Part shown: positions 51,659 to 61,006 of the stretch, in pieces
How positions within the stretch are numbered: position 1 is the first letter of the stretch
Layout: each line of letters opens with the position of its first letter
Assembly: GCF_023806485.1 (NCBI RefSeq)
Contig: NZ_JAMSLR010000003.1
Coordinates: 341,889-405,888, forward strand
DNA length: 64,000 bases
From: Thermalbibacter longus
Lineage (GTDB): Bacteria > Chloroflexota > Chloroflexia > Thermomicrobiales > Thermomicrobiaceae
Direction of reading: 5' to 3'
Program-made: the position numbers and the translations under genes
Notes under the pieces: generated by a model
The model's input: only the letters and a program-made list of their open reading frames with translations
Database searches by the model: none
Told to the model about the DNA's origin: nothing

Positions 51659-51871
51659 CTATTCGGTTGTACGCCGGCTGCGCCGGCTCGCGCGGTTCAT
51701 CTCGATGACCTGCCGGCCCCGGTACGTGCCGCAGTTGGGGCAGACGTAGTGGGTCATCTTCTTCTCCCCACAGGATGGACAGGTCATGAGCTGCGGCAGC
51801 TTCAGGTAGTGGTGCCGGCGCCGGTTACCCTGGCGACGCCGGCTGACGCGATGCTTTGGCAGTGCTCCCAT
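51659..51871 (-). CDS. rpmF: 50S ribosomal protein L32
   Basis: This 70-residue zinc ribosomal protein has the start MGALPKHRVSRRRQGNRRRH and a four-cysteine zinc knuckle CPSC...CPNC near residues 31-47. It lies between yceD and fabH, the usual bacterial arrangement. Confidence 0.95.
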   Translation of the reverse strand: MGALPKHRVSRRRQGNRRRHHYLKLPQLMTCPSCGEKKMTHYVCPNCGTYRGRQVIEMNRASRRSRRTTE

Positions 51872-51898
51872 GGCGGGCAGTTCCTTTCCCTGCTCGAA

Positions 51899-51926
51899 CG
51901 CCCCCAGGTGACTCGCCCTGGGGGCG
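51899..51926 (-). terminator. GC hairpin between yceD and rpmF
   Basis: CGCCCCCAGG and CCTGGGGGCG form a perfect 10-bp stem with an 8-nt loop. There is no good U-tract. It could attenuate or process the message between yceD and rpmF, or be a target for feedback by L32. Confidence 0.5.
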
Positions 51927-51949
51927 CTCCATCCAGATCCCTTACCTGC

Positions 51950-52477
51950 TCAATCCGCGCGGTCCTCGAGCAGCGTCTGCAGGACCGCGAAGCGCGCGTC
52001 TGTGCTCTCCTCGCTCTCGGGCAGGAGCGTCTGGAACCCAGGACAGTCCGGACCGCACACCGGCCGGATCGGCTGGGCCAGGATCGCTACCTGGCGAAGG
52101 ATCTCGCGCAGGTCGAGCTGGTGATTCTCGTCGATGACGAAGATCTCGTCGTCGCTCGGCTCCGGTAGCGGCACACCGGTGAACACGTCGATGCTCGGCC
52201 AGTATTCCGCTTCGAATGACTCGGCGTAGGTGGCCTCGAACTCCGTGAGACAGCGCGCGCAGACCTGTGGGGAAGTGACCGTAACCTCGCCGCTCACCAG
52301 GATGCCCGATGCGATACGCGTGAACTTGAGCCCCGCGTCCAGGGAGCGAGCCTCCAGATCCTGGTCGAGCGCGAGGTCGTCGAGATGAACGGTGACGGTA
52401 CGCATTGCGCCGACGCGCGCCTTCAGGAGCTGGGCCACGTTGATGACCGTATCGTTGTGAAGGTGCGTCGTGATCAT
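51950..52477 (-). CDS. yceD: YceD/DUF177 family protein
   Basis: This 175-residue acidic protein belongs to DUF177, whose members are linked to 23S rRNA accumulation and nearly always precede rpmF. The family CxxC region is present (VCARCLTEFEATY), with a second Cys pair near the end (CGPDCPGF). The ATG at 52477 has GGAGG eight bases upstream. It is the first gene of the yceD-rpmF-fab operon. Confidence 0.88.
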   Translation of the reverse strand: MITTHLHNDTVINVAQLLKARVGAMRTVTVHLDDLALDQDLEARSLDAGLKFTRIASGILVSGEVTVTSPQVCARCLTEFEATYAESFEAEYWPSIDVFTGVPLPEPSDDEIFVIDENHQLDLREILRQVAILAQPIRPVCGPDCPGFQTLLPESEESTDARFAVLQTLLEDRAD

Positions 52478-52529
52478 CGTTGGGACCTCCGAATCAGCGC
52501 CTCTCCTGGCGGAGATGCGCAACTAGCAT

Positions 52530-52559
52530 ACTATACTGGACCGTACAAATGAGGGTCAA
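52530..52559 (-). promoter_or_regulatory. Promoter of the yceD-rpmF-fab operon
   Basis: On the minus strand TTGACC (52559-52554), an 18-base spacer and TATAGT (52535-52530) form a good promoter. The leader before yceD would be about 45 nt. Confidence 0.6.
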
Positions 52560-52648
52560 GGCAAACCGAAGCGCGGTTGCGCCGAGTGACGGGCGTTGTA
52601 GAATGCCGCCGGGCGTGCAGGGTTTCGCGGGGAAGTGTAGCGGCGCAG

Positions 52649-53410
52649 ATGCGAGAGAACAAAGTGAAGCGGAAGCTCCAGGCCGGCGAGGCGGTAATCG
52701 GGTGCTTCGTACCCTATCCCTCGGCAGAGCTGGCCGAGATCTGCGGGCTGATCGGGTTCGACTTCGTCCTGATCGATGCCGAGCACGGGCCGACTTCCGT
52801 GGAGTCGGCCTACCATATGGTGCTGGCGGCCGAGGCGGGCGGAGCGACTCCCATCATCCGGGTGCCGCAGAACGCGCAGCAGGTGATCCTGCGCTACCTC
52901 GATATCGGAGCCGGAGGCATCATGGTGCCTCAGGTCAACAGCGCTGATGAGGCGAGGGCCGTTGTCACCGCTGCTCGGTACTATCCGCATGGTCGGCGCG
53001 GGATTGCCGGGGTGCGCGCCGCGGGTTTCGGGCTCCAGCAGTCCCTCTCCGACTACACCGCGCAGGCGAATGCGGAGACGCTGGCCATCGTGCAGATCGA
53101 GAGCCTGGCCGCGGTAGAGCGGCTGCCGGAGATTCTCGAGGTTCCTGGGATCGATCTCCTGTTCGTCGGTCCCAACGATCTGGCACAGTCGATGGGATAC
53201 CCTGGTCAGCCGCTCCATCCGGAGGTGCAGGCTGTCGTCGAGCAGGTGGTCCGGCAGGTCGATGGGCGGGTGCCACTCGGCACGACGGCGACGACGCCGG
53301 AGCTGGCACGTCGCCAGATCGAGCGCGGTTTCCGGATGGTGGCGGCCAATACCACGGCTCTGCTGGCGGCGAGCGGGCGGGCACTGATCGAGGCGGCGAG
53401 GAAGGGGTAG
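52649..53410 (+). CDS. HpcH/HpaI family aldolase
   Basis: This 253-residue TIM-barrel protein has FDFVLIDAEHGPTSVE (the HpcH pyruvate-site Asp-Ala-Glu-His), GAGGIMVPQVNSADEARAVV, metal-site residues in VQIESLAAVE, and LLFVGPNDLAQSMGY. Family members cleave or form 4-hydroxy-2-oxoacids with a divalent metal. The ATG at 52649 has only a weak ribosome binding site. It is divergent from yceD and 51 bp before ilvE. Confidence 0.9.
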   Translation: MRENKVKRKLQAGEAVIGCFVPYPSAELAEICGLIGFDFVLIDAEHGPTSVESAYHMVLAAEAGGATPIIRVPQNAQQVILRYLDIGAGGIMVPQVNSADEARAVVTAARYYPHGRRGIAGVRAAGFGLQQSLSDYTAQANAETLAIVQIESLAAVERLPEILEVPGIDLLFVGPNDLAQSMGYPGQPLHPEVQAVVEQVVRQVDGRVPLGTTATTPELARRQIERGFRMVAANTTALLAASGRALIEAARKG

Positions 53411-53461
53411 CCTGGGAGCGTCTTGAGCGCGGGCGGCTGGTAGTGAGGAACGGAGCGAGTC

Positions 53462-54412
53462 ATGGTTCAGAGCAAGCTCTTACCGTACGCCTTCTTCGAA
53501 GGGGAATTCGTCCCTGCTGATCAGGCCAAGGTCAGCATCGCGACCCATGCCCTCCAGTACGGGACAGGGGTGTTCGGTGGCATCCGCGGCTACCTCGACC
53601 GCGACGGCGAGACGATCAACATCTTCCGCCTCCCGGACCATGCCCGGCGGCTGATGCAGTCGGCGCGCTTCCTGCGCGCTGAGCTGCCGTACGACGCCGA
53701 CCGAGTGGCCGAGATCATCGTCGAGCTGGTCAAACGGAACGCTCCCACCTTCGATATCTATATCCGGCCATTCATCTACAAGGCTGACCTAGAGCTCGGG
53801 CCGAAGCTGAAGGGTATTCGCGACGAGCTCGCGATCTACATGATCCCGCTCCAGGAGTACCTGCCGATCACCCACCCGATCCGGCTCATGGTCTCCTCGT
53901 GGCGGCGAGTCGAAGACAATATCGTTCCCAGCCGTGGGAAGGTGAGCGGTGCCTATATCAACTCCGCCCTGGCTCGCGACCAGGCCGAGGAGTGCGGATT
54001 CGACGACGCCATCATGCTCAATGCGGCCGGAAAGGTGGCCGAGGGGAGCGGAGCGAATCTCTTCATCGTCCGCGGTGGCGCGCTGATTACCACCCCGGTC
54101 ACGGCCGATATTCTCGAGGGAATCACCCGGCGCTCGCTCCTGGAGTTCGCGCGAGATCTGGGCATTCCGATCGAGGAGCGGGAGATCGACCGGAGCGAGC
54201 TGTACATCTGCGATGAGGCGTTCCTCTGCGGAACCGGCGTTCAGATCGCGCCGATCGGCTCGATCGACGGCCGGCCGGTCGGAAACGGCCAGATCGGGCC
54301 GATCACGGCCCGGCTGCAGCAGGTCTTCTTCGCCCTGGTGCGCGGTGAGGAGTCGCCCTACCAGCACTATCTGACCCGGGTCAAGATCGAACAGCCCGCA
54401 GGCGCTCGATAG
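53462..54412 (+). CDS. ilvE: Branched-chain amino acid aminotransferase
   Basis: This 316-residue class IV aminotransferase transfers amino groups to branched-chain keto acids. YGTGVFGGIRGY is the entrance motif, the PLP lysine is K160 in SRGKVSGAYINS, and GTGVQIAPIGSIDGRPVG the C-terminal phosphate site. D-amino acid transaminase is the alternative, but the length and GVFGGIRGY favour IlvE. Confidence 0.92.
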   Translation: MVQSKLLPYAFFEGEFVPADQAKVSIATHALQYGTGVFGGIRGYLDRDGETINIFRLPDHARRLMQSARFLRAELPYDADRVAEIIVELVKRNAPTFDIYIRPFIYKADLELGPKLKGIRDELAIYMIPLQEYLPITHPIRLMVSSWRRVEDNIVPSRGKVSGAYINSALARDQAEECGFDDAIMLNAAGKVAEGSGANLFIVRGGALITTPVTADILEGITRRSLLEFARDLGIPIEEREIDRSELYICDEAFLCGTGVQIAPIGSIDGRPVGNGQIGPITARLQQVFFALVRGEESPYQHYLTRVKIEQPAGAR

Positions 54413-54562
54413 GGACAAGGCCCTCGGGCCAGCCCCGCAAGGGTTGACTAGGGGTAGCTGGGAGACGGGCTTTCGGCCACCCGGTCGAGAAGTGGTACGC
54501 TTGCCCCCGACGGTACGGGCCTGCTGCCGACGCGAGCGCGGGGACGAGGTGGCGCGGGAACG

Positions 54563-56281
54563 GTGAGGGTGAAGCGGCACGATTGGCAGGGCGCGATCCT
54601 GCTCGTGGTCATCGCCGCGCTCCTGCTGGCCGGTTGCCAGCGCGGCGGCTCGGGCTCGACGCCAGCACCGAATGATGCGCCGGGTCAGGCAAGCGGTGCC
54701 GCGCCAGTGACCGGGCAGGCCGCGGGTCCGGCACAGACAGTCGTCCCTACCCAAGTGCCACAGCCAACCCAGCGCTCCTCGATCGTCGAAGCTGGTCTCG
54801 AGGAGCCGCGAACGCTCAACCCCCTCTTCGTGGCTGACCCGGTATCCGAAGAGCTCAGCCGTCTCGTGTTCGACAGCCTGGTCACGGTCGACCCGGCGAC
54901 CGGCGAGATCGCTCCGGCATTGACCGACTCCTGGGATGTCAGCGATGATGGCGTGCGCTATACGTTTCATCTCCGGGACGGCGTACGCTGGCACGACGGC
55001 CAGCCGTTCACAGCCCGCGACGTCGAGTTCACCTACCGGACAATGCTGGACGTAAACGCCCGCTCGCCGCGCTACTCGCGCCTGGCCGAGCGGGTGAAGG
55101 TGGTCAGCGTCGTCGATCCGCGGACTGTCGTCATCGAGCTGATCAGGCCGGATGCGTCCTTCTTGCCGACCCTGGCAACCCTCGGCATCGTGCCCGAGCA
55201 CGTCCTGGCAGGCGTCCAACCGGAGCAGCTCATCACTGACCCCTTCGGGCTCAGCAGCGCCGTCGGCACCGGGCCCTTCATGCTTAAGCAGTGGGTGCGC
55301 GGGGAGCAGATCGTCTTCGAGCGCAACCCCCAGTATTACCGTGGCACGCCGCAGGTGGCCCAGTACACGTACAAGGTCGTCGGGTCGATGGACGAACTGA
55401 TCGCCGGGCTGCAGGACGGCCTGATCGATTGGGCGGTGGTCGACGCCGCGCAGGCTGGGGCAGTCCCAGCGATCGACGGGGTCAGCGTCCAATCTTTGCC
55501 TGGCTTCGAGCTGGTGATGGTGGTCCTGCAACTCGATTCGAGCAAGAGCGAGCTCTTCCTCGATCCCCGGGTGCGGCAGGCTCTCATGCTGGCGCTGGAT
55601 CGCCAGCGGATGATCGACGAGATCTGGCACGGCCAGGCTGAGGTCGCTCGGGGGACGCAGCCTCCGGCATCCTGGGCCGCGGGGCCAGCCGGGGTCGAGT
55701 ACTCCTACGATCCGGAACAGGCGGCCCGGTTGCTCGACGAGTCCGGCTGGCAGGTGGGGCCCGACGGGATTCGCCACCGGGAAGGCCAGCGACTGAGCTT
55801 CCGGCTGGTGGCGACCGGTGCCGATCCGACTCGCCGGGCCCTGGCCACCTGGCTGCAGCGGCAGTGGGCGGAGATCGGCATCGAGGTCCAGCTCGAGCTG
55901 GAGCAGTGGAGCGATGTCCGTCGCCGGGCGACCGAGACGCGAGACTTCGATGTCCTGCTGCTCGGCGTGCGGTGGGACCTCGACCCGGACCAGAGCACCG
56001 TCTGGTCGAGCGACTCGATCTTCGACGGGCTCAACATGGGGCACTACACCAATGCCGAGCTGGATGCGTTGCTCGCGCAGGCGGTCGCGACCACCAACCG
56101 GGAAGAGCGGCTGGCCCACTACCGGCAGGCGCAGGAGATCGTTCTAAAGGATCTGCCGGCCTTGCCGCTCAGCTTCCCGAAGGTGACCGTGCTCTGGTCC
56201 GATCGTATCGAGGCGCCACCGCTCACGGCAACTGCCCTCCGGCTGCGCTACGGCGTCGAACAATGGCGGTTGCGGCTGTAG
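54563..56281 (+). CDS. ABC transporter peptide-binding lipoprotein (family 5)
   Basis: This 572-residue exported protein has a signal peptide with lipobox LLLAGC (Cys about 25), a Pro/Gln linker, and the family 5 solute-binding fold: LSRLVFDSLVTVDPATGEI, VRYTFHLRDGVRWHDGQPFT, and the RQALMLALDRQRMIDEI segment. It captures oligopeptides or similar solutes for an ABC importer. The start is GTG 54563. No permease gene follows; two ATPases are encoded 227 bp downstream, with a promoter in the gap. Confidence 0.92.
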   Translation: MRVKRHDWQGAILLVVIAALLLAGCQRGGSGSTPAPNDAPGQASGAAPVTGQAAGPAQTVVPTQVPQPTQRSSIVEAGLEEPRTLNPLFVADPVSEELSRLVFDSLVTVDPATGEIAPALTDSWDVSDDGVRYTFHLRDGVRWHDGQPFTARDVEFTYRTMLDVNARSPRYSRLAERVKVVSVVDPRTVVIELIRPDASFLPTLATLGIVPEHVLAGVQPEQLITDPFGLSSAVGTGPFMLKQWVRGEQIVFERNPQYYRGTPQVAQYTYKVVGSMDELIAGLQDGLIDWAVVDAAQAGAVPAIDGVSVQSLPGFELVMVVLQLDSSKSELFLDPRVRQALMLALDRQRMIDEIWHGQAEVARGTQPPASWAAGPAGVEYSYDPEQAARLLDESGWQVGPDGIRHREGQRLSFRLVATGADPTRRALATWLQRQWAEIGIEVQLELEQWSDVRRRATETRDFDVLLLGVRWDLDPDQSTVWSSDSIFDGLNMGHYTNAELDALLAQAVATTNREERLAHYRQAQEIVLKDLPALPLSFPKVTVLWSDRIEAPPLTATALRLRYGVEQWRLRL

Positions 56282-56290
56282 ACCAGAGTA

Positions 56291-56319
56291 TTGACGACTC
56301 TATCCGGCATGGGTACACT
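56291..56319 (+). promoter_or_regulatory. Promoter upstream of the ABC ATPase genes
   Basis: TTGACG (56291-56296), a 17-base spacer and TACACT (56314-56319) fit a good promoter. A second TTGACA at 56428-56433 lacks a well-placed -10. The ATPase pair is therefore probably transcribed apart from the binding-protein gene. Confidence 0.55.
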
Positions 56320-56508
56320 CCGGTTCAGTACCCCCAGCGATCCTGACCGCTCACGCAGAGACTGGATCGGGGGCGTTCTGGGAGAGCGGCACAAGGAAGA
56401 GCGCGACGCTGGAAAGCAACGAACGGCTTGACAGCCGGGAGCGCTTCTGGCTCTTATCTGTGTGGTCTGGGTGTCGGTGTGGCGCGGTCGTGAGGCGAAG
56501 GAGACGCG

Positions 56509-57540
56509 ATGGAGCCGCTACTTGACGTGCGAGACCTCCGAACCCAGTTCTTCACCCAGGATGGCGTGGTGAAGGCGGTCGACGGGGTGTCGTTCAACCT
56601 GATGCCTGGTGAAACGCTCGGCATCGTGGGCGAGAGCGGCTGTGGGAAGAGTATCACGGCACTCTCGATCATGCGGTTGATCCCCAGCCCGCCGGGCAAG
56701 ATCGTCAGCGGGGAGATCATCTTCGAGGGTGAAGATGTTCTCAAGATGAGCGATGACGAGGTGCGCTCCATCCGTGGCCGGAAGATCGCCATGATCTTCC
56801 AGGACCCGATGACCTCGCTCAACCCGGTGTTGACCATCAACCGGCAGATCAGCGAGGCGCTCGAGCTGCACCTAGGCATGACCAAGAGCCAGGCGCGCCA
56901 GCGCAGCATCGAGCTGCTCAAGATGGTCGGCATCCCGAACGCCGAGCAGCGGGTGGACCAGTACCCGCACCAGTTCTCCGGCGGTATGCGCCAGCGCGTG
57001 ATGATCGCGATGGCCCTCTCCTGCAATCCCTCCTTGCTGATCGCCGACGAGCCGACGACCGCGCTCGACGTGACCATTCAGGCGCAGATCCTGGACCTGA
57101 TGCGAAACCTCCAGGCCGAGCACAACACCGCCCTGATCCTGATCACGCACGACCTCGGCGTCGTCGCCGGCATGACTGACCGGATCAACGTCATGTATGC
57201 CGGTCACATCGTCGAGACCGCGCCGACGGAGGAGCTGTTCGCCAATCCGAAGCATCCCTACACGGTTGGCCTGCTGAACTCGATCCCGCGGCTGGACGCG
57301 CCGCGCAAGGAGAAGTTGAACCCGATCCGCGGCCTGCCGCCCGACCTCATCGATCTGCCGGACATGTGCCCGTTCATGCCGCGCTGCGACTACGCGCGAG
57401 AGAAGTGCGGCCAGAAGAACCCACCGCTGATGGACGTAAACGAGGTGCATCGCTCGGCCTGCTGGTTCTGGGACGAGGTGAGCCTGGCCGGGCCCACGGG
57501 CAAGCGTGAGGGAGGAGTGACGGCAAACGATGGCGACTGA
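56509..57540 (+). CDS. Oligopeptide/dipeptide ABC transporter ATPase (DppD/OppD-like)
   Basis: This 343-residue ATPase has Walker [14 protein letters not shown], signature [12 protein letters not shown], Walker [13 protein letters not shown], and the C-terminal region of oligopeptide ATPases with [16 protein letters not shown], a cysteine set that in some relatives binds an iron-sulfur cluster. It powers peptide uptake. Its end overlaps the next ATPase gene by 11 bp. Confidence 0.94.
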   Translation: MEPLLDVRDLRTQFFTQDGVVKAVDGVSFNLMPGETLGIVGESGCGKSITALSIMRLIPSPPGKIVSGEIIFEGEDVLKMSDDEVRSIRGRKIAMIFQDPMTSLNPVLTINRQISEALELHLGMTKSQARQRSIELLKMVGIPNAEQRVDQYPHQFSGGMRQRVMIAMALSCNPSLLIADEPTTALDVTIQAQILDLMRNLQAEHNTALILITHDLGVVAGMTDRINVMYAGHIVETAPTEELFANPKHPYTVGLLNSIPRLDAPRKEKLNPIRGLPPDLIDLPDMCPFMPRCDYAREKCGQKNPPLMDVNEVHRSACWFWDEVSLAGPTGKREGGVTANDGD

Positions 57541-58564
57541 GGTGCGCGCGACCCCACAGCAGAGCGACGGCCAGAGCCGCGAGGTCTTGCTCGACGTCCG
57601 CGACCTGGTGATGTTTTTCCCGCTCACGCGCGGGATCATCCTGCAACGCCGGGTAGGATGGGTCCAGGCGGTCGACCACATCTCGTTCCAGGTCTACAAG
57701 GGCGAGACGCTAGGACTGGTGGGCGAGTCCGGCTGCGGCAAGAGCACGACCGGCCGCGCCATCCTCCAGCTCTACAAGCCGACGTCCGGTGAGGTCATCT
57801 TCAAGGGGACCGACCTGACCAAGCTGAGCCCCGGCGAGATGCGGAAGATGCGTCGCTATCTCCAGATGATCTTCCAGGACCCCTATGCCTCGCTCAACCC
57901 GCGCATGACCGTGGGCAGCATTATCAGCGAACCGATGCAGATCCACAACCTGGTACCGAAGAACCAGCGCAACGAGCGCGTCCAGGAGTTGCTGGAGACG
58001 GTCGGGCTCAACCCGTACTTCGCCAACCGCTACCCGCACGAGTTTTCCGGCGGCCAGCGGCAGCGCATCGGCATCGCCCGGGCACTCGCCGCCGACCCGG
58101 AGTTCATCGTGGCTGACGAGCCCGTCTCGGCGCTCGATGTCTCGATCCAGGCCCAGATCATCAACCTGCTCGAGGAGCTGCAAGAGCAATTCAAGCTGAC
58201 CTACCTGTTCATCGCCCACGACCTCAGCGTCGTCCGGCACATCTCCGACCGCGTGGCAGTGATGTACCTCGGCAAGATCGTGGAGCTGGCAGACCGCAAC
58301 TCGCTCTACGACGATCCGCTCCACCCGTACACCAAGGCGCTGCTCTCGGCTGTGCCGATCCCCGACCCAGTGGTGGAGAAGAAGCGAGAGCGGATCATTC
58401 TGACCGGTGACGTGCCCAGCCCGATCAACCCACCGTCTGGGTGCCGGTTCCATACGCGCTGCCCGTACGCGATGGACATCTGCTCGAAGGTGGAGCCGCG
58501 CTTCGTCGATCAGGGCGGCGGCCACTACGTGGCCTGCCACCTCTATCCCGGCTGCACGCCGTAG
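57530..58564 (+). CDS. Oligopeptide/dipeptide ABC transporter ATPase (DppF/OppF-like)
   Basis: This 344-residue ATPase pairs with the preceding one. It shows Walker [27 protein letters not shown] after the Q-loop, signature [15 protein letters not shown], Walker [13 protein letters not shown], and the C-terminal [14 protein letters not shown]. Permease subunits (DppB, DppC) are not encoded in the window, so the transporter must be completed from elsewhere. Confidence 0.94.
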   Translation: MATEVRATPQQSDGQSREVLLDVRDLVMFFPLTRGIILQRRVGWVQAVDHISFQVYKGETLGLVGESGCGKSTTGRAILQLYKPTSGEVIFKGTDLTKLSPGEMRKMRRYLQMIFQDPYASLNPRMTVGSIISEPMQIHNLVPKNQRNERVQELLETVGLNPYFANRYPHEFSGGQRQRIGIARALAADPEFIVADEPVSALDVSIQAQIINLLEELQEQFKLTYLFIAHDLSVVRHISDRVAVMYLGKIVELADRNSLYDDPLHPYTKALLSAVPIPDPVVEKKRERIILTGDVPSPINPPSGCRFHTRCPYAMDICSKVEPRFVDQGGGHYVACHLYPGCTP

Positions 58565-58578
58565 CGACGTAGGGAGCG

Positions 58579-59226
58579 GTGTTCGGGCGCGACCCACAGG
58601 TGATCCTGGCGACGATCATCGCCTTCGTCGTCGGGATCACCGTTCACGAGTTCTGCCATGCGTGGTCGGCTCTGATGCTGGGAGACGACACCGCCCAGCG
58701 CCAGGGTAGGGTCACGCTGAACCCACTCGCCCACCTCGACCCGATCGGGACGCTCGGCATGCTCTTGATCGCCGTCGTCGGCTTCGGGATCGGGTGGGGA
58801 CGACCGGTGCCGGTTAATCCGGCCCGGCTGCGCGGTCGCCAGCGCGGCATGGCGATTACCGCGCTGGCCGGGCCACTCTCGAACGTCGTGCTGGCAATGG
58901 CCTTCGCCATTCCCTACCGGTTCGGGGGCGGGCTCGCCGTACCTCCGTTCGTGGACACGCTGCTGCTGCAACTGATCCTGGTCAACATCTTGCTGGCTGC
59001 CTTCAACCTGATCCCGATCCCTCCGCTCGACGGCCTGAAGATCCTGACGGGTATGCTTCCGAACTTCTGGTACCCCTACCTGGCCCCGCTGGAGCGCTAC
59101 GGGGTCGGTATCTTGCTCGTGCTGATCCTCCTCGGTAGCTGGGGCGGGGCCAGTATCCTGGCCGAGATGTACCTCCCGGTCTTCCGCCTGCTCTTCACGC
59201 TGATCATGGGCCAGGCGCCGTTCTGA
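58579..59226 (+). CDS. Site-2 protease family (M50) membrane metalloprotease
   Basis: This 215-residue protein has about six transmembrane helices. The zinc motif HEFCH (residues about 23-27) and the distal NLIPIPPLDG (third ligand Asp) define the short M50 form found in many bacteria. Its substrates are unknown; relatives cut membrane-bound regulators. The start is GTG 58579. The stop overlaps the scpA start by one base. Confidence 0.9.
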   Translation: MFGRDPQVILATIIAFVVGITVHEFCHAWSALMLGDDTAQRQGRVTLNPLAHLDPIGTLGMLLIAVVGFGIGWGRPVPVNPARLRGRQRGMAITALAGPLSNVVLAMAFAIPYRFGGGLAVPPFVDTLLLQLILVNILLAAFNLIPIPPLDGLKILTGMLPNFWYPYLAPLERYGVGILLVLILLGSWGGASILAEMYLPVFRLLFTLIMGQAPF

Positions 59227-59984
59227 TGCCGGTCGACATTCGTTCGACTCGACTCGCCGATTGCCTGATCACGATAGAGGGCTTCAGCGGGCCGCTCGAT
59301 CTGCTCCTGCGGCTGGTGGAAGAGCGGCGGCTCCCGGTGACGGAGCTGTCGCTGGTCGAGGTGACCGACCAGTTCCTCGCTCATCTCGCCTCCCTGGAGG
59401 ATGCGCCGCTTGAGCTGGTGGCTGACTTCACCGTCGTGGCGGCCCGACTGATCGCGCTCAAGGCGCGCGCATTGCTGCCGCGCCCGGCCGAGCCCGAGGC
59501 TCCCGGCGAGCCAGAACCTGACGACCTGATCCGGCAGCTCAAGCTGTACCAGGCGTTTCGCGATGCAGCCCAGGAGCTACGGCTGCGTGAGCTGCGCGGA
59601 CGGCGCGCCTATGTGAGACCCGCGATCTCGCCGCCCTCACCGGCGCGGGTGAAGGTCATCGCGCGGGATCCGGCCTCGCTGCTCACGGCATTGCGACGCT
59701 GGCATCGCCGGGTCGAGCCGCGGCCGGTAACGCTGCGGCTCCCGCCGGCTATCTCGCTGCGCGCGATGGCGCGCCGGCTGCTCGCGGGGCTGCGTGGGGG
59801 CGCCCGCACCTTCCGCGAGCTGGTCGGCCGGAAGGCCGATCGCCGCGAGTTGGCGGCCGGCTTCCTCGCACTCCTTGTCCTGATCCGGCGAGGGGCAGTG
59901 CAGGCCGAGCAAGAGGTTCCCTTCGGTGAGATCATGGTGACACCGCGAGCGCGACCCTGGCGCGAGGCGACTGCCGATGACTGA
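59226..59984 (+). CDS. scpA: Segregation and condensation protein A
   Basis: This 252-residue kleisin bridges the SMC ATPase heads. The N-terminal FSGPLDLLLRLVEERRLPVT is diagnostic, and the C-terminal winged-helix region ends with RRGAVQAEQEVPFGEIMVT. An Arg/Pro-rich linker joins the two parts. It overlaps scpB by 8 bp. No smc gene is in the window. Confidence 0.93.
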   Translation: MPVDIRSTRLADCLITIEGFSGPLDLLLRLVEERRLPVTELSLVEVTDQFLAHLASLEDAPLELVADFTVVAARLIALKARALLPRPAEPEAPGEPEPDDLIRQLKLYQAFRDAAQELRLRELRGRRAYVRPAISPPSPARVKVIARDPASLLTALRRWHRRVEPRPVTLRLPPAISLRAMARRLLAGLRGGARTFRELVGRKADRRELAAGFLALLVLIRRGAVQAEQEVPFGEIMVTPRARPWREATADD

Positions 59985-60522
59985 TCCACCCTTCGACCTC
60001 GCCGCGCGGCTCGGCGCGCTGCTGTTCGTGAGCGGCGAGCCAGTCGAGCGAGCCGAGCTGATCAATCACCTCGGGTGTAATGAGACCGAGCTCGACGCGG
60101 CGCTCGCCACGCTGCGCGAGCGTGGGCCTGGCCTCGGCCTCGTGCTCATCGAGCACTCCGGAGCCTACCAGCTCGCTACTGCCCCGAGCCTGGCCGAGCT
60201 CGTCGAGGCGTTCCTGGGGCTAGATCGCCCGGCCCGGCTCTCGGCGGCGGCGCTGGAGACGCTGGCGATCGTGGCGTATCGGCAGCCGGTTACCCGCGCC
60301 GAGATCGAGGCGATCCGCGGAGTGGATTCGAGCGCTGCCCTGCAGACCCTAATCGCGCGGGGACTGGTAGAGCCGGTCGGCCGGCTTCCCACAGTCGGCC
60401 AGCCGATCCAGTACGGCACCACGGTGCAGTTCTTGCAGGCGTTCGGGCTGGCCAGCCTCGAGGAACTACCGGACCTGCCACCAGAGATCAGCGAGTTCTT
60501 GGCTGAAGAGGGTAGCCAATAG
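59977..60522 (+). CDS. scpB: Segregation and condensation protein B
   Basis: This 181-residue protein with two winged-helix domains binds ScpA as a dimer. LGALLFVSGEPV near the start and LSAAALETLAIVAYRQPVTRAEIEAIRGV in the second domain are characteristic. It lies in the common scpA-scpB order. Downstream GC content falls sharply. Confidence 0.93.
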   Translation: MTDPPFDLAARLGALLFVSGEPVERAELINHLGCNETELDAALATLRERGPGLGLVLIEHSGAYQLATAPSLAELVEAFLGLDRPARLSAAALETLAIVAYRQPVTRAEIEAIRGVDSSAALQTLIARGLVEPVGRLPTVGQPIQYGTTVQFLQAFGLASLEELPDLPPEISEFLAEEGSQ

Positions 60523-60563
60523 GGCTGTTATGATCGGTGATTTCTTCCGAAAACTTATAGGGG

Positions 60564-60944
60564 GTGGTGAGTGTGGCTCGAGGTACGTCGCGAGCTAGCG
60601 GTTTGTTCGTTGGTCGTCTCTTGGTCGTACTAATCCTATTCTTGCTCCCTGTCACAGTGGCTTGTTCTGCTAACATCTCCTGGGCCACACACACTCCCAC
60701 TCCAATCAGTCCTTCCAAACAATCTGTTAGGGAATTGGCCTCTACTCCTGCTTACAATATACCCACTCCTGTTACCGCTACTGCAAGAGGTGCTGCTTGG
60801 CAAGAGCCAAAGAGTCAAACACGTACTGATCAACCTGTGCTGCCACCGTTTTACCCAGACTGGCATGCAACTTGCTTCGGTCCTGATCGTCCGTGGGGCT
60901 TGATGACCTTGTATGATGTGTACTTAGTTGACTGGTTTGGGTAG
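60564..60944 (+). CDS. Lipoprotein N-terminal part, probably frameshifted
   Basis: This 126-codon frame starts with GTG (60564, 60567 or 60573 are all possible) and has a lipoprotein signal peptide (LFLLPVTVACSA, Cys about 34), a Thr/Pro-rich linker, then YPDWHATCFGPDRPWGLMT and a TAG stop at 60942. The sequence is clearly less GC-rich than its surroundings. The next frame (from 60932, -1 relative) continues without a ribosome binding site, so this looks like the first half of one gene broken by a one-base loss. No family was recognised. Confidence 0.55.
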   Translation: MVSVARGTSRASGLFVGRLLVVLILFLLPVTVACSANISWATHTPTPISPSKQSVRELASTPAYNIPTPVTATARGAAWQEPKSQTRTDQPVLPPFYPDWHATCFGPDRPWGLMTLYDVYLVDWFG

Positions 60945-61006
60945 GGGAGCGTTGGTGGTGGTCTCACTGCGGTTCACGCTGGCCGTATAGTCAAACACTC
61001 TATCTT

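Noticed and set aside
53789..56119. A 776-codon open frame on the minus strand
   Set aside because: It is antisense to ilvE and the peptide-binding lipoprotein, both of which have strong motifs. The product has no fold-like pattern and is rich in Asp, Arg and His, as expected from a high-GC shadow.
60930..60950. Programmed -1 frameshifting in the AT-rich lipoprotein
   Set aside because: The site reads TGG TTT GGG TAG, which is not an X-XXY-YYZ heptamer in the zero frame, and no downstream pseudoknot was evident. A simple indel is more economical.
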